A stretch of DNA of 64,000 nucleotides from Saprolegnia diclina VS20 (taxonomy: Eukaryota; Oomycota; Saprolegniomycetes; Saprolegniales; Saprolegniaceae). The stretch is taken from NCBI RefSeq assembly GCF_000281045.1, contig NW_008246103.1, positions 153,961 to 217,960 on the forward strand. The letters are read 5' to 3'. Below the pieces are notes generated by a model. It had not been told where the DNA came from and searched no databases. It worked only from the letters and a program-made list of their open reading frames with translations. Shown here piece after piece: positions 47,101 through 59,375 of the stretch (positions are counted from its first letter, which is position 1; each line of letters begins with the position of its first letter). A program made the position numbers and the translations under genes.

Positions 47101-50100
47101 CGTGGGTGCACCGCACGCCGCACTTCAAGTATGACGCGTCGTTGTCATACTTTTCGATGCTCGTGCCGACGCAAGACACGACGCGGTTCCGGTACCTGCT
47201 GGAGCGTCTCATGTCCAACAACCACCACGTGCTTTACAGGTAGATCCATATAGCAGGGTTAGGGTATCTCATTCGTTGTCGTATAGTGGCGAGACGGGCG
47301 TCGGGAAGAGCGTCGTGATTCAGTCGTTTCTAGATGAAATGGCCAAGACCGACAACTTTGTCGCGGCAACCATGGGCTACAGTGCGCAAACCAAGCCCGC
47401 GAATCTCAACGAAATGCTCGAACTCAAACTCGAAAAGAAGCGCAAGAATCTTCTCGGGCCGCCCTCGGGCAAGAAGATGCTCATGTTCATCGACGACCTC
47501 AACATGCCGGCGCTCGAGGTCTACGGCGCGCAGCCCCCCAACGAGCTCCTTCGTCAAGTTATTGACCAGAACGGGTACTATGATACGGACAAGATGTTCT
47601 TCAAGAACGTGACCAACGTCGTCTTTGCGGCCGCGTGCGCGCCCCCCGGCGGCGGGCGCAGCGAGGTAACGCCCCGTTTGATACGGCACTTCCACATGGT
47701 CTGGATCCCGAATCTGTCGCCGGACGCCATGACTCAAATCTTCGTCTCGATCCTCAGCGGGTTTCTCGAGCTCGAAGTGCCGTCCCTCGCGCACATGGGC
47801 CGGCCGATCGTCTCGGCCAGTGTCCAGCTCTACCAGCGCGTCGAGGCCGAGTTGCTTCCGACGCCGTCCAAGTCGCACTACACGTTCAACCTCCGCGATC
47901 TCTCCAAAGTGTTTCAAGGGGTCCTCATGATCACGAAGGAGCATGCGTCGTCGATTGACGCGCTCGTTCAGCTCTGGCTGCACGAAGAAGCGCGGGTCTT
48001 CCGGGACCGTCTCATCGACGGTGCCGATCGCACGTGGTTCAACACGGCGTGCGCGGCGCTGCTGGAGACGCATTTGCAGTTGTACTGGGAACCTTCAACG
48101 TTTGAGCATCTCTTGTATGGCGATTTTGTGTCGCGCGACAACAAGAAGTACCAGAGCATTGACGACATGGGCCGCCTCAACACGCTCCTGCTCGAGTACC
48201 TTGAAGAGTACAACATTACGTTTCCAAGCCAAATGTACCTCGTCTTCTTCAACGACGCGATCCACCACGTGAGCCGCATCTGCCGCATTCTGCGCCAGCC
48301 GCGCGGGAACGCGCTGCTCGTCGGCGTCGGCGGGTCGGGGCGACAGAGTTTGACGCGCCTCGCGGCCTTTATGGCCGACTACAAGTGCTTCTCGATCGAG
48401 ATCACGCGCGGGTACGGCCCCAACGAATTCCACGAAGACCTAAAGAAAATTCTCATGGTCGCTGGCGCCGAGGCCAAGCCCGTGGTATTTCTCTTCTCGG
48501 ACACGCAAATCGTCGTCGAGTCGTTCTTGGAGGACATCAACAATGTGCTCAACACGGGCGACGTCCCGAATCTGTATGCGGCTGACGAAATGGAGAAGAT
48601 CGTGGGCATGGTCCGGCCGCTCGCCGCGGCGCTCGGCAAGATGACGCGCGAAGACATTATTGCGCACTACATTATGCTCGTGCGCGAGAATTTGCACATG
48701 GTGCTCGCGTTTTCGCCGATCGGCGGCGGGTTCCGGAACCGGTGCCGCATGTTTCCATCGCTCGTCAATTGCTGCACGATCGATTGGTTCTCGGCGTGGC
48801 CCGAAGACGCGCTCAACTCGGTCGCGATTCGGTTCCTTGCGGCCGCCGCCGAAGAGCTCGGCATTGACAAGCACGTGCAGTCGCTCTGCGGCATGGCCGT
48901 CACGATCCATCGCAGCGTCGAAGTCGCGACCGCCAAGTACTTTAAGGAGCTCAAGCGCCAAACGTACACGACGCCGACCTCGTACCTCGAGCTCATTCGG
49001 CTCTACGTCGACATGCTCCGCACGCAGCGCGGGCTGGTCAAGGCCAAGGAAGCGCGGTACCGCGGTGGTCTCAAGAAGCTTGCCGAGACCGAGGACATTG
49101 TCGGAAATTTGAAAGTCGAGCTTACGGAGCTCCAACCCGTCCTTGTCAAGAGCCAAAAGGAGACGTCGGACCTCCTGATCCAAGTGAGCAAGGACCAGGA
49201 GGAAGCCGATAAGCAACAAGTGCTCATTGAAGCGGACGTGCGCGCGGCCAACTTGATTGCCGATGAAGTCAAGATCATCAAAGATGACTGTCAGAAGGAT
49301 CTGGACGAAGCGATGCCAGCGTACTACGCTGCGATCGGCGCACTCAACTCGCTCAAGAAGGACGACATTACGGTGCTCAAGACGTTTACGAACCCCCCCA
49401 AGATGGTCGGCGTCACGCTCAATGCAGTCTGCCTTCTCTTTGGCGCCAAGCAAGAGTGGAATGAAGCGAAGAAGCTCTTGAACGACATGAAGTTCCTCGA
49501 CAAGCTCAAGGAGTACGACAAGGACAACATTCCGACAAAGACGATTCGGCAATTGGCCAAATTCATGCAAGACGACGAGTTTACGCCCGAGAACCTCTCG
49601 TCCATCTCGTCGGCCGCCACGTCGCTCTGCATGTGGGTGCGCGCCATGTACACGTACGACACGGTCGCCAAGAACATTGGCCCCAAGAAGGAAAAGCTCA
49701 AGGCCGCGGAGGCGTCGCTCGCCGAAGAGCAGGCAAAGCTCGATGTCAAGCAAGCAGGTTTGAACGAAGTGCTGGCCAAAGTGGCTGCGCTCAAGCGCAC
49801 ACTCCAAGGCGCCCAAAAGAAAAAGTCGGATTTGGAGGCCCAGACGTCGCTGACGCAAGCCCAGCTCGTGCGCGCCGAGAAGCTCATCGATTCGCTGGGC
49901 GAAGAGAAAGGACGGTGGAGCGACTGCGCCGACTCGCTCAAGATCGACATGGTCAACCTCGTCGGCAACATGATCTTGTCGTCGGGCTGCATTGCGTATC
50001 TCGGGCCGTTCACGGCCGAGTTTCGCCACGAGCTCCAGACCATGTGGGTGAGCTGCTGCAAGGAGCTCAACTTGCCCGTCGATTCGAACTTCAGCCTCGA

Positions 50101-53100
50101 GCGCATCTTAAGCGACCCGGTCGTTGTGCGGGAGTGGAACATCATGGGGCTCCCGGCCGACGCTTTCTCGACCGAGAACGGGCTCTTTGCGACCATGGGT
50201 CGTCGCTGGCCGCTCATGATCGACCCGCAAGGCCAAGCCAACAAGTGGATCAAGAACATGTACAAGACGAGCAACCTCCAGATCATCAAGCTGTCGGAGA
50301 AGGATTTCTTGCGCACGCTCGAAAATGCCATTCGGTACGGCATGCCGGTCTTGCTCGAGAACGTCGAGGAGGAGCTCGACCCGAGCTTGGAGCCGGTCTT
50401 GCTCAAGCAAGTGTTCAAGCGGTCGGGCCAAAACCTGCTGCATTTGGGCGACGCCGACATTCCGTACTCGGACGCATTCCGGTTTTATATTACGACCAAG
50501 CTGGCCAACCCGCATTACATGCCCGAGGTGTGCATCAAAGTGACCGTCATCAACTTTACCGTCACGCTCACGGGGCTTGAAGACCAGCTGCTTGTCGACG
50601 TGGTCCGCAACGAGCGCCCTGACTTGGAGCAAAAGAAGGACGAGCTCACGGTCGCGATTGCGAGCGACAAGAAGGCGCTGAAGGAAATCGAGGACAAGAT
50701 CTTGTACATGCTCGAAAACTCCAAGGGCAACATTTTGGACGACGAAGAGCTTATCGACACGCTGGCGCACTCGAAAGTGACGTCGAGTGCGATCAAAACG
50801 CGCATGTCGGAAGCCGAAGTGACCTCGAAAGAAATCAACACGACGCGCGAAGGCTACCGCTGCGTCGCGGTCCGCGGGTCGATCATCTACTTTGTGATTG
50901 CCAATCTTGCGCTCGTGGACCCCATGTACCAGTACTCGCTGCAATACTACCAAAAGCTCTTCGTGATGCGCCTCGAAGCAAGCCCCAAGTCGGACGTGCT
51001 CTCGGAGCGGCTCGAGATTCTCATGAACGACGTGACCATGTCCATGTACGTCAACGTCTGCCGCGGGCTCTTTGAGAAGGACAAGGTCATCTTTGCCTTT
51101 ATGATTGTCGCATCGATCCTTCGCCAGCGCCACGCGATTTCGGCGGCCGAGTGGAACTTTTACCTCATTGGCGCCAAACGGTATGCGATATATATCATTT
51201 CTTGTAGACGGAAGACTGACAAATGAGTTGGCAGAACACACCCGCTGGACGCCAGCGCCAAGCCGTCGTGGGTCCCCGAGCGAGTGTGGATCGGCCTCGA
51301 GACGCTGCTGGAAGTCAACCCCGACGCGTTTGGCCCCGTGATTCCGTCGCTCAACGACTTTACAACGTCGTGGAAAGAGTCCATCTTGTACTCGGAGCTG
51401 CCGCACCAAGAGCCCATTCCTGGTAGTCTCAACGAGTCGCTCACGAATTTTCAAAAGCTCTTGCTTCTCCGCGTCTTTCGGGAAGAAATGCTCGTCTTTG
51501 GCACGCGCGAGTTTGTCGGGCGCGAAGCCGGCGCATTTTTCACCGAGTCGCCGCCGTTCGACTTGAAGGGCTGCTACACGGACTCGGCGCCGGACATTCC
51601 GCTCATCTTTGTGCTCAGTCCTGGCGCCGACATCACCGACTACCTCCTCGAACTCGCCAAAGCCGAAGGCAAAGACGGAGCGGGGCTCAAGATCATTTCG
51701 CTTGGCCAAGGCCAAGGGCCGATCGCCGAGGCCTTGATGAAGCAAGCGCGCGAAACGGGCGAGTGGGTCTGTCTCCAAAACTGCCACCTGGCCGTGAGCT
51801 GGCTCGGCAAGCTCGAGCAGATTCTCGAGAAAAGCAAGGAGCTCGAGATCCACAGCGAATTTCGACTTTGGCTCACGAGCATGCCCAGGTACCCACAACT
51901 TTTTTTCTACTTACGAAACAACAAATGTGGACACTATTAGCTCCAAATTCCCAGTCCCGATTCTGCAAAATGGTATCAAAATCACCAACGAACCGCCGAA
52001 AGGCATGCGCGCGAACCTCGGACGCACGTTTCTCGACATGAAGGAGACCGACTACGAGGGCTGCACAAAGCCGCGCGAGTACAAGAAGTTTATCTTTGCC
52101 CTCGCGTTCTACAACGCGCTGTGCTTGGAGCGACGCAAGTTTGGCGCTGTCGGCTGGAACATCCCGTACGAATGGATGAACTCGGACCTCAAGACGGGCA
52201 TGCAGCAAGTCAAACTATACCTCGAGGAGCAAGACGAAGTCCCGTTCATTACGCTCAACGTCATGGTCGCCGACATTACGTACGGTGGCCGCATCACCGA
52301 TCGCTGGGACAAGCGCACCAACTCGTCGCTCATGCGCAAGCTCTTTCACGACGAGCTTCTCGACGACGACTACAAGTTTGCCTCGTCGGCAACGTACTTT
52401 GCACCGGCCACCGGGTCGCTCGACGAGTGCCGCAAGTATGTGACGTCGCTTCCGAACGTCGACGCGCCCGACATATTTGGCCTCCACGCCAACGCCGACA
52501 TTACGTTTCAGCAAAAGGAGACTAGCATGCTCCTCTCGACGATGCTGTGCATGCTCGGCGGCGGCGGTGGCGGCGGCGGCGAAGCCAGCGAGAGCGACGA
52601 CTTGGTCATGGAACTCGTGCTCGCGATCCAAGGCCGCATTCCCGACGCGTTCGACGAAGCGTCGGCGCACCCCGAGACGTTCAAAGAAACGTCCGGAAGC
52701 CGCAATTCGCTCGGCGTCTTCCTCGGCCAGGAGCTCATTCGCTTCAACGGCCTCATGCACGTCATGAAGAGCACGCTCGAGAGTCTCAAGCGCGCGATCA
52801 AGGGCCTCGTCGTCATGTCCGGGCCGCTCGAACGCATGTACAGCGGCTTCCTCCTCCAGAAAATCCCAAAAGAGTGGGAGGACGCCGGGTACCCGTGCCT
52901 CAAGCCGCTCTCGTCGTGGACCGAAGATTTCTTCCGGCGCCTTGAGGTCCTCGGCGATTGGCTTGTACACGGCCCGCCCGTGAGCTACTGGCTGCCCGGG
53001 TTCTTCTTTCCGCAAGGGTTTATGACTGGCGTCAAGCAAGTGTTTTCGCGCGAGCACAAGATCGCGATCGACGCGCTCATCGTCACTTGCGAGGTGCTTG

Positions 53101-53450
53101 GCTACGGCCCCGAAGGCGCAAAGGCTCCACCACCCTTTGGCGTCTACATCTTTGGACTCTTTATGGAAGGCGCGCGCTTTGACCGCAATACGATGCAGAT
53201 CGGCGAGTCCAAGCCCGGCGAGCTCTTTGATAAGATGCCCATCATCTGGCTCAAGCCCACGCGGAGCATCGAGTACAAGCCCAAAGATGTGTACGAGTGT
53301 CCGCTGTACAAGACGTCGACGCGCGCCGGGACGCTCTCGACGACGGGGCACTCGACCAACTTTGTCGTCGCCCTCGACATTCCGAGCAAGAAGAGCCAGG
53401 ACCATTGGATTCGGCGCGGCTGCGCGATGCTGTGCATGCTCGACACCTAG
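41151..53450 (+). CDS. Axonemal inner-arm dynein heavy chain
   Basis: This is a microtubule motor of the flagellar axoneme, 4048 aa. Exons are 41151-47239, 47287-51180, 51235-51888 and 51941-53450. The first 170 residues are Pro/Ser-rich and probably disordered. The tail segment FRFYKYYLVNKAFSAWHAKV resembles the DNAH6/DNAH14 group of single-headed inner-arm chains. AAA1 has GPAGTGKTET (about 1404) and WACFDEFNRID (about 1455); AAA2 GEAGSGKSTN (about 1686); AAA3 GETGVGKSVV (about 2031) and FIDDLNMP; AAA4 GVGGSGRQSL (about 2375). The stalk coiled coil is at about 2600-2900. The C-terminal domain ends at a normal position. The motor is complete and all key residues are present, unlike its minus-strand relative at 20733-35029. 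A GGGGGGG run near 52560-52580 sits in the AAA6/C-terminal region. Confidence 0.97.
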
Positions 53451-53896
53451 TCCTTGTAGATATATATAGTGCGATGCATGCTAGGAAATATACACTGTCG
53501 CAGCAGTTTTGGTGTCGCTCGAGACCGCGCAGTCGTGCGGTATCAGCGCAAGAAGGTGTCGTCGTACCAAACTGCAAACGTCGATACAAACATATTGACC
53601 GCGCTCGTCGACAGCATCCAGACTCGAGCCTCTTGCACCTCGAGCAGAGCTCCGGCAGCGAGATCGGGTATGTATCCTGCTCGTACATGACCAACACCGA
53701 CTGCATCTGGTACGGTGAGCGAGCCTCCACCAGACCCTCTGGTTCCGCCTGCCATTTTGAACCAACCAAGCATCTCGATGTGCCGCTGCACCCTGAGTAC
53801 TCTGCCTCTCGCAAAGGACCTTCAACACCACATGAAGAGCTTGCGTCTGCTAGCCGCAAGCAATAACTAGATACTAAACAAAGATATGCCAACCAA
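53451..53896. other. Convergent gap
   Basis: This lies between the dynein stop and the stop of the minus-strand gene. Frames overlap it but show no motif or family likeness. Confidence 0.4.
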
Positions 53897-54889
53897 TTAC
53901 GTGGGGAGCGACGGTTTTCGCTGCAGGACCATCATGTGAATCTTGTGGTGGGCGACGTCTCGCTCGGGTACCGAGAGCTCGTAATACTCGCGCTTGGCCT
54001 TGGTTTCCCAGGCGAGGATCCAGTTGTGGATGATGTCCTGGCAACGCTCTCGCTCGCGCGGCCCGAGCTCATAGTACTTGGTGTTCTCGACCTTCTCAAA
54101 GAGCTGGACTAGTTTCTGGTGCGGGTGCGCGCTCGGCTTGGTCTTGTGAAGCTTCCGGTTGTGCTGCTTGAAGAGTTCTTGGAGCTCCCGCTCGTCCTGC
54201 TCAAGCTGCCGCTGCGATGACGTTGCCATCGACGAGGCTCGGCGCGGCTCCTTGGCCTTGTCTACTGCGTCTGGCTGTCGAATGCGCTGTGGCCGCTTGG
54301 CGCTCGACGCGTCGCTGACGGAGCGCGTCAGCGAATTCGTGCGCGGACTCGACGGCGGCGACGTGCTGGGCTTGCGCCGCTTGACCTGCGACGAGCTATC
54401 GCCGACAGTGTACGCTGGCGCAGCCACCGACGCCATGGCGCTGGCAGGTGCCCATGAGCACTCGACCTCGTCGTGCTCGGGAATGCTCGAGTGCTTGACT
54501 GGTCGGCGCGCCATTTGGCTCGAATGGCGTTTGGAGCTGCGGCCGTCGAGGCTGGACGATGACGACGATGCGCTGCTTCGCGCGTGCTTGACCTTGTCGT
54601 TGTGCTCCTTGAGCATCTGCTTGAGGACGTCTTCGTCCGAGAGCTTGCCGGGCTTGACCTTGGCCGGCGGCGGGTTGGCGGGGCTTGGCCGGCGCTTCGT
54701 CTCGGGCGACCGGTAGCCCGGATGCTGCACCTGGAACCACTCCCAGTTGCGCATCTGCTCCTCGCTGTCCATCTCGTCGTCCGCGACCGAGAGGTCCATC
54801 CACTCTTGCCGCGCATCGATGACCAGCGCCGGGACCTTGGCCGCCATGCTTTTATCAAATGCTAGAGGTTGTTGCACCAACATATCCAT
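53897..54889 (-). CDS. Unrecognised protein with a C-terminal YYEL duplication, 330 aa
   Basis: The product is hydrophilic with no membrane segment. The N-terminal 60 residues are acidic (VADDEMDSEEQMRNWEWFQV). A long Ser/Arg/Lys-rich disordered middle follows (about 65-230) with a basic cluster VKRRKPSTSPPSSPR that could be a nuclear localisation signal. An Arg/Glu-rich helical part starts with QLEQDERELQELFKQHNRKL. The C terminus holds two related blocks, KYYELGPRERERCQDIIHNW and EYYELSVPERDVAHHKIHMM. The ATG at 54889 is the first in frame; a second Met at residue 15 is possible. I recognise no family. It is divergently transcribed from the 55204 gene across 314 bp. Confidence 0.7.
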   Translation of the reverse strand: MDMLVQQPLAFDKSMAAKVPALVIDARQEWMDLSVADDEMDSEEQMRNWEWFQVQHPGYRSPETKRRPSPANPPPAKVKPGKLSDEDVLKQMLKEHNDKVKHARSSASSSSSSLDGRSSKRHSSQMARRPVKHSSIPEHDEVECSWAPASAMASVAAPAYTVGDSSSQVKRRKPSTSPPSSPRTNSLTRSVSDASSAKRPQRIRQPDAVDKAKEPRRASSMATSSQRQLEQDERELQELFKQHNRKLHKTKPSAHPHQKLVQLFEKVENTKYYELGPRERERCQDIIHNWILAWETKAKREYYELSVPERDVAHHKIHMMVLQRKPSLPT

Positions 54890-55203
54890 TTTTGCAGTGT
54901 CGGCTAAGAAAACCGGACAACGGTTGCGTGTGTAAAACAGGCGTTACATCGCGTTTAGGTGTGAAATTGTGTGTGTGAAATATGTCCTCGACACCGAACC
55001 CACTAGGCAGGGGACAGCTATAATAGCAAAGCTCATCAACAGAAGCGATCGACACGAGTCATGCGACAGGTCGTACACGAAGCTCTCGATGACCGCCGAA
55101 TGGACTATAAAAAGGATCAACTTGATGCAGGAACGAAAATACACACGGTTTCGCGCGCCTTCTTGCTCGCAAAACGACTGCACGAGTGCACTCTGGCGCT
55201 GCG
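54890..55203. promoter_or_regulatory. Divergent promoter region, 314 bp
   Basis: This is shared by the minus-strand gene ending its 5' side at 54889 and the plus-strand gene at 55204. I see no clear boxes beyond AT-rich patches (ACTATAAAAAGG near 55103, a possible TATA-like element for the plus gene). Confidence 0.4.
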
Positions 55204-58200
55204 ATGGAGAGTCCTGCAGCAATGAGCCTCGACGCGCTGCTTCAGGCGGCGCTGGCGCCGGGCACAGAGCGCGAAGCACTGTGGAAAGTTGTGCTCGACC
55301 GGCTCATCGAGGTCGACGGGTCGCAGCTGCCGACAGTGGTGACGCATGTGCGCCGCGCGCTTCAAGACGCGACCTGCGCGCCCATTCATTGTCTCGTCTA
55401 CCAAGTAGCTGTCCCATCACCATGTGGATCGACCGATATATACACTTGTTAGGTCGTCAAAAAACTCGGGTGCCGCGGCGAAGTCGAGCGCAAGCTGCTC
55501 ATCAAGGAGGACATTCCAAAGCGCATGCTCGTGGCCATGGACGCTGCGATGGACGATGCCAACGCCATGGCCCTTGGCCTTCAAGCCCTCTACCCGCTCG
55601 CGTTTGACGCGCCCCACCGCACGTACCTCCTCCACTGCGGCAGCTTGCCCGTCGCGCTCCGGGCGATGCAGTTGCACAAAAGCCACTTTGCGACGACGAC
55701 CCACGGCAGCAAGTTTCTCCAGCTCATGGCCTTTGACGACGACTGCAAAACAGTGATCGTCGACGCATTTGGGCTGCCGATTGTGCTGGACGCGCTCTTG
55801 GCCTTTGCGTCGGACAAGGACCTCGCCGTGAGCGCGTCCGACTTGGTGTATTTTCTGGTCGCCGACCTCGAGCCCGGCAGTGCGCCGATCCGCGGGCTCG
55901 AAGCGCGCATTATCGCCGCCTCGACGTGCATCATGAACCAGCACCGCAGCGATGACCGCGTGCAGTCGCACGGTGTCGCCATCTTGAACAGGTAGGAATG
56001 CCAGCGGCAAAAAGGCCTTATTTAGGGGTGCTAGCTTGACCGAGCACGCTGATGCCCGACCGCTCTTGTGTACGTGCGAGGTGCTGCTTGCGATCGAAGA
56101 TGCGCTTGGTGCGACATACGATGCAACTGCCGACGCACTCGTCTTGCTCTACGAGCTGTGCCAAGACGCTATGTGCCGTGCAAAGATCGGACGATGTTTA
56201 CGCCGGTATGCCGTGGCCGGTTGCCTCGTCTCAACTGAAACGTCCTAGACGCGGAGATGGACGGCCGTCGTTGCTCGAGAAGCTCGAGACGATCCAAGTC
56301 GAGAACGACGACCTTGACAGTCGCGAACGCATTCAGTATCTTCAGGAGGCGCTGTTGGAGGCAAGGGCGAGTGATGTCGTGACGCTCGACGAGCTCGCAA
56401 CCGCCACTCTTGAGACAGTGCCGCCACCGACGGCCCGCGTTGCACCGCTACCCAAGGCGAGTTTGGTGCTCGAAACAGCGACAAATGAGATCTCGGACGC
56501 GCTCCTGTCACCGTCCACAAAGTCGGTGGTCGATGCTGACGTACGAGCCCCGACGCTGGCGGCGATCGCAGAAGGCGAAGACGACGTGCAGGGATGCGCA
56601 CCCAAAGACGAACTCAACAGCAACTGCTTTCCAGCGTCCTATTTCTCTGCGACCGCGCCGGACAAGTTGACGGATTTCACATCGAAAGAAGTTGCGGACG
56701 AGCCGCCCGTCAAGATTCTCTACAGCCGTACGCCTGTCACGAATATTGTCCCCAGCGTCAAAGTCACAAGCGTCGCCGCGGCAGAGCCACCCAAGCCGAT
56801 AGCATTCCAACCTACAACACGAGACGACGACACATCGTGGGCGCAAACATCGACATCGGTCCTTGCGATCGAGCAGCTCGAAGCACAGTACCAGGAAGCA
56901 GCTGCCGAAGCCATTGAGCGAGAGCGCGCCAAGACGCGAAAACTGCTCTTCAACTACAAACTCCTTCAGCGTCGACTGGCCGAACAACACAAGCTCCTTT
57001 GCGTCCATAACGAGCGGTCGGTCGCCGACTCGGAGATCCACGAAGCACTCTTGACGCGCGTGACGCACCTCGAGACGGCGCTCGGCGAAGCCCAGCGGAC
57101 GTGCGAAGCCGAGCGCAGTGCCCGCTTGTCGCACGAAACCGAGGCGATGAAGGCCCACGGCGCGCTCGCCGCCGCGCTCACGTCGCTCGAGGAGCAAAAG
57201 ACACGAGTCTTCAAGGAGAAAATGGTGGGGGAAAAGCAGTTTGTCGATGTCCAGCACGCCGCCCAAGCGTTATCGGCCGAGAAAGACGTGCTTCTTGAGA
57301 GCCTCAAGACGTCGCACGAGTGTCAGCGGCTTCTCGAGACGCAACTCGTAGGGCCTTGCAGTCATTTTGTCATCTACTAGATTGCTGTATTTGCATTAGG
57401 AAGCTGTCACCGCTGAAATGGCGCAATGCAAGCGTGAATCGCTCGAAAATTTACTCATGCGCGAAGACGATGTCGAGATTCCAATGCCAAGTACCTACTA
57501 CGTGCAGGCATCGCCCATGCCCAAGCGGTCGACCAAGTACGCGCTGCACGGTCTTGCGAGCCCCACGATTGAAGTCTCGAACGAGCCGGAACTCAAAGAC
57601 AAGAAGGCGATTGGTACGGTCTTTGGCGCATGGTTGAGCGCAAATTTCCGAATTATTGGCGTAGAAACCTTTCTCTTTCGCACGTACAAATGCCTTGAAG
57701 CGTGCTCGGAAGGCCACGGCGTGCACTTTTCGATCCTTCGACGGTACTTTGTCGACACGGGGCTCGTGACGCCACCCCTCCTGCTCGGCGACGTGGACAT
57801 GACCCTCAACAAGATCCTCGCAGTCGCCCAAGACAACAAGCTCAAAGTCAAGCAGCGGAAAGACTACGAGTTTGGCGCGTGTCCCGTGCGACCCAACTTT
57901 GGGAAGCTCCGGCACCGATACTTTAGCCGGAGCCTGTTCTGCGAAGCCGTCACGCTCGTGGGGGCGAAACGATACCCAGATGTTGAAACCCCGGAAATGC
58001 TTCGGCTCGTCATTTTGCACCACCTCAACCCGTTTTCCAAGAGCATTGAAGCCAAAGGCGACGTGCAGCTGCTCGTGAGCTGCTACGACGCATTTGGGTT
58101 CCTCAAGGTGCTTTTGGACGCACTGCACGCGCAGTTGAAGACAGAGAAGACACCCGACTCGCGACCTGAAAGCCTCAGCCACGACCAAATCGTGGGAGCC

Positions 58201-58775
58201 ATGCTCGAGATGGTTCCGATTCTCCAACGCGAGCAAAAGCCACTCCGGGTGCGTCTGTATTTTCTCAACAATTTTTCATGCGGACGATAGATCATGTGCG
58301 AGTTTTACACGTCAACCCACGACGTCTGCAAAGACGACGCCCTCGATATGGGGTTGGAGAGCCTTGTACGTTGTGTGTTTGTGTTTGGCGTGAAATTTGA
58401 CGTTGAGTTTGAGAAAAATTGATGTAGGTGAGCTTTGCCGTGGACTTTGAAATTATTCCGGCATTTCTGGATCGATTGGCGGTCAAACGGCTCTACAAGG
58501 AGGTCCTCACGTACGTCAAGACGTTCCTCGCGCGCTACAGCGGGTTTCCTTGCCCGATTGACAAGAAGAAATACGTTGCGTTCTACATCCTCCTCATGCG
58601 CCTTGCCGTCGACATCTTCAAGGACAAGCGCGACTACGAGATGCCCGAGACCCAAATCACAGGCCTGCTGCAGTGGCTCGACAACTCGCGCGGCCGCGGC
58701 CGTATCATCCGCAAAGGCAGTGTGCACGCCGGCATCAAGTTTTCTCACAAACTCTACACGGTCAAAGGCTCGTAA
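55204..58775 (+). CDS. Large helical-repeat and coiled-coil protein, 1093 aa, family not recognised
   Basis: Exons are 55204-55404, 55453-55991, 56035-56205, 56249-57347, 57400-58248, 58291-58365 and 58428-58775; the sum is exactly 1094 codons. Residues 1-300 are Leu/Ala-rich helices in pairs (LPVALRAMQLHKSHFATTTH; FGLPIVLDALLAFASDKDLA) that look like ARM/HEAT repeats. About 330-500 is a disordered Ser/Thr/Pro/Glu stretch. About 510-680 is a coiled coil (EQLEAQYQEAAAEAIERERA; LLQRRLAEQHKLL). The last 370 residues form a folded helical domain (VFGAWLSANFRIIGVETFLF; FAVDFEIIPAFLDRL). The layout suits a scaffold, possibly centrosomal or ciliary given the neighbourhood, but that is a guess. Confidence 0.72.
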
Positions 58776-58942
58776 TGCATGCAATACGCTTTGGTGGATG
58801 CGATTACCAAGTTGGCGCGGGTCATGCTGTCTCTTGATAGCTTTCGCTTGAATGACAACGATAAATGCTACACGTAACGTTAGGGAGCTACGTAGCTACT
58901 GTACGTTAGGGTAATAATACCAACACGTCGCTGGCGCCGACC
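58776..58942. other. Short spacer left of foldback copy 2
   Basis: It contains a 12-bp palindrome AGCTACGTAGCT flanked by two GTTAGGG copies. No gene. Confidence 0.4.
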
Positions 58943-59375
58943 TTATCCGGACACTGTTATCTGGATGAAATGCGCTCGGTGCAACTGCCCAGGAGCTTGT
59001 TGACGAAGTTTGAAGTTTTTTACGGAGTCGCATGTTTCGTTATATATACATAGCTGGTGACGCAGGGAGCCCAAAAACCAACGAATCGTGCTCGTAGCGC
59101 GCCTACAGCCTGTGCTATACGCATTTCTGCAAATATGCTCGATGATGCAATGATACATTGATACTAAATGCAGTATCAGTTTCTTCAACTTGAACGGCGC
59201 ATTGCACAGGCTGTAGGCACGCTACGAGCACGATTCTTTGGTTTTTGGGCTCCCTGCATCACCAGCTACGTATATATAACGAAACATGCGACTCCGTAAA
59301 AACTTCAAACTTCGTCAACAAGCTCCTGAGCAGCGGCACAGTGCACATTTCATCCGGATAAAGATTTCCGGATAA
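58943..59375. mobile_element. Foldback/MITE-like element, copy 2
   Basis: The 433-bp element has the same TTATCCGG...CCGGATAA ends as copy 1 at 11371. The arms are better preserved: GGGAGCCCAAAAACCAACGA then ATCGTGCTCGTAGCG in the left arm returns nearly perfectly as the complement in the right arm, around a centre of about 88 bp (59116-59203). The centre has GATACTAAATGCAGTATCAG, which matches the complement of the centre of copy 1, so the two copies are inserted in opposite orientation. It has no coding capacity. Confidence 0.83.

Noticed and set aside
47252-47268. Telomere-like AGGGTTAGGGT string
   Set aside because: It is a single short occurrence inside a 47-bp dynein intron, not an array.
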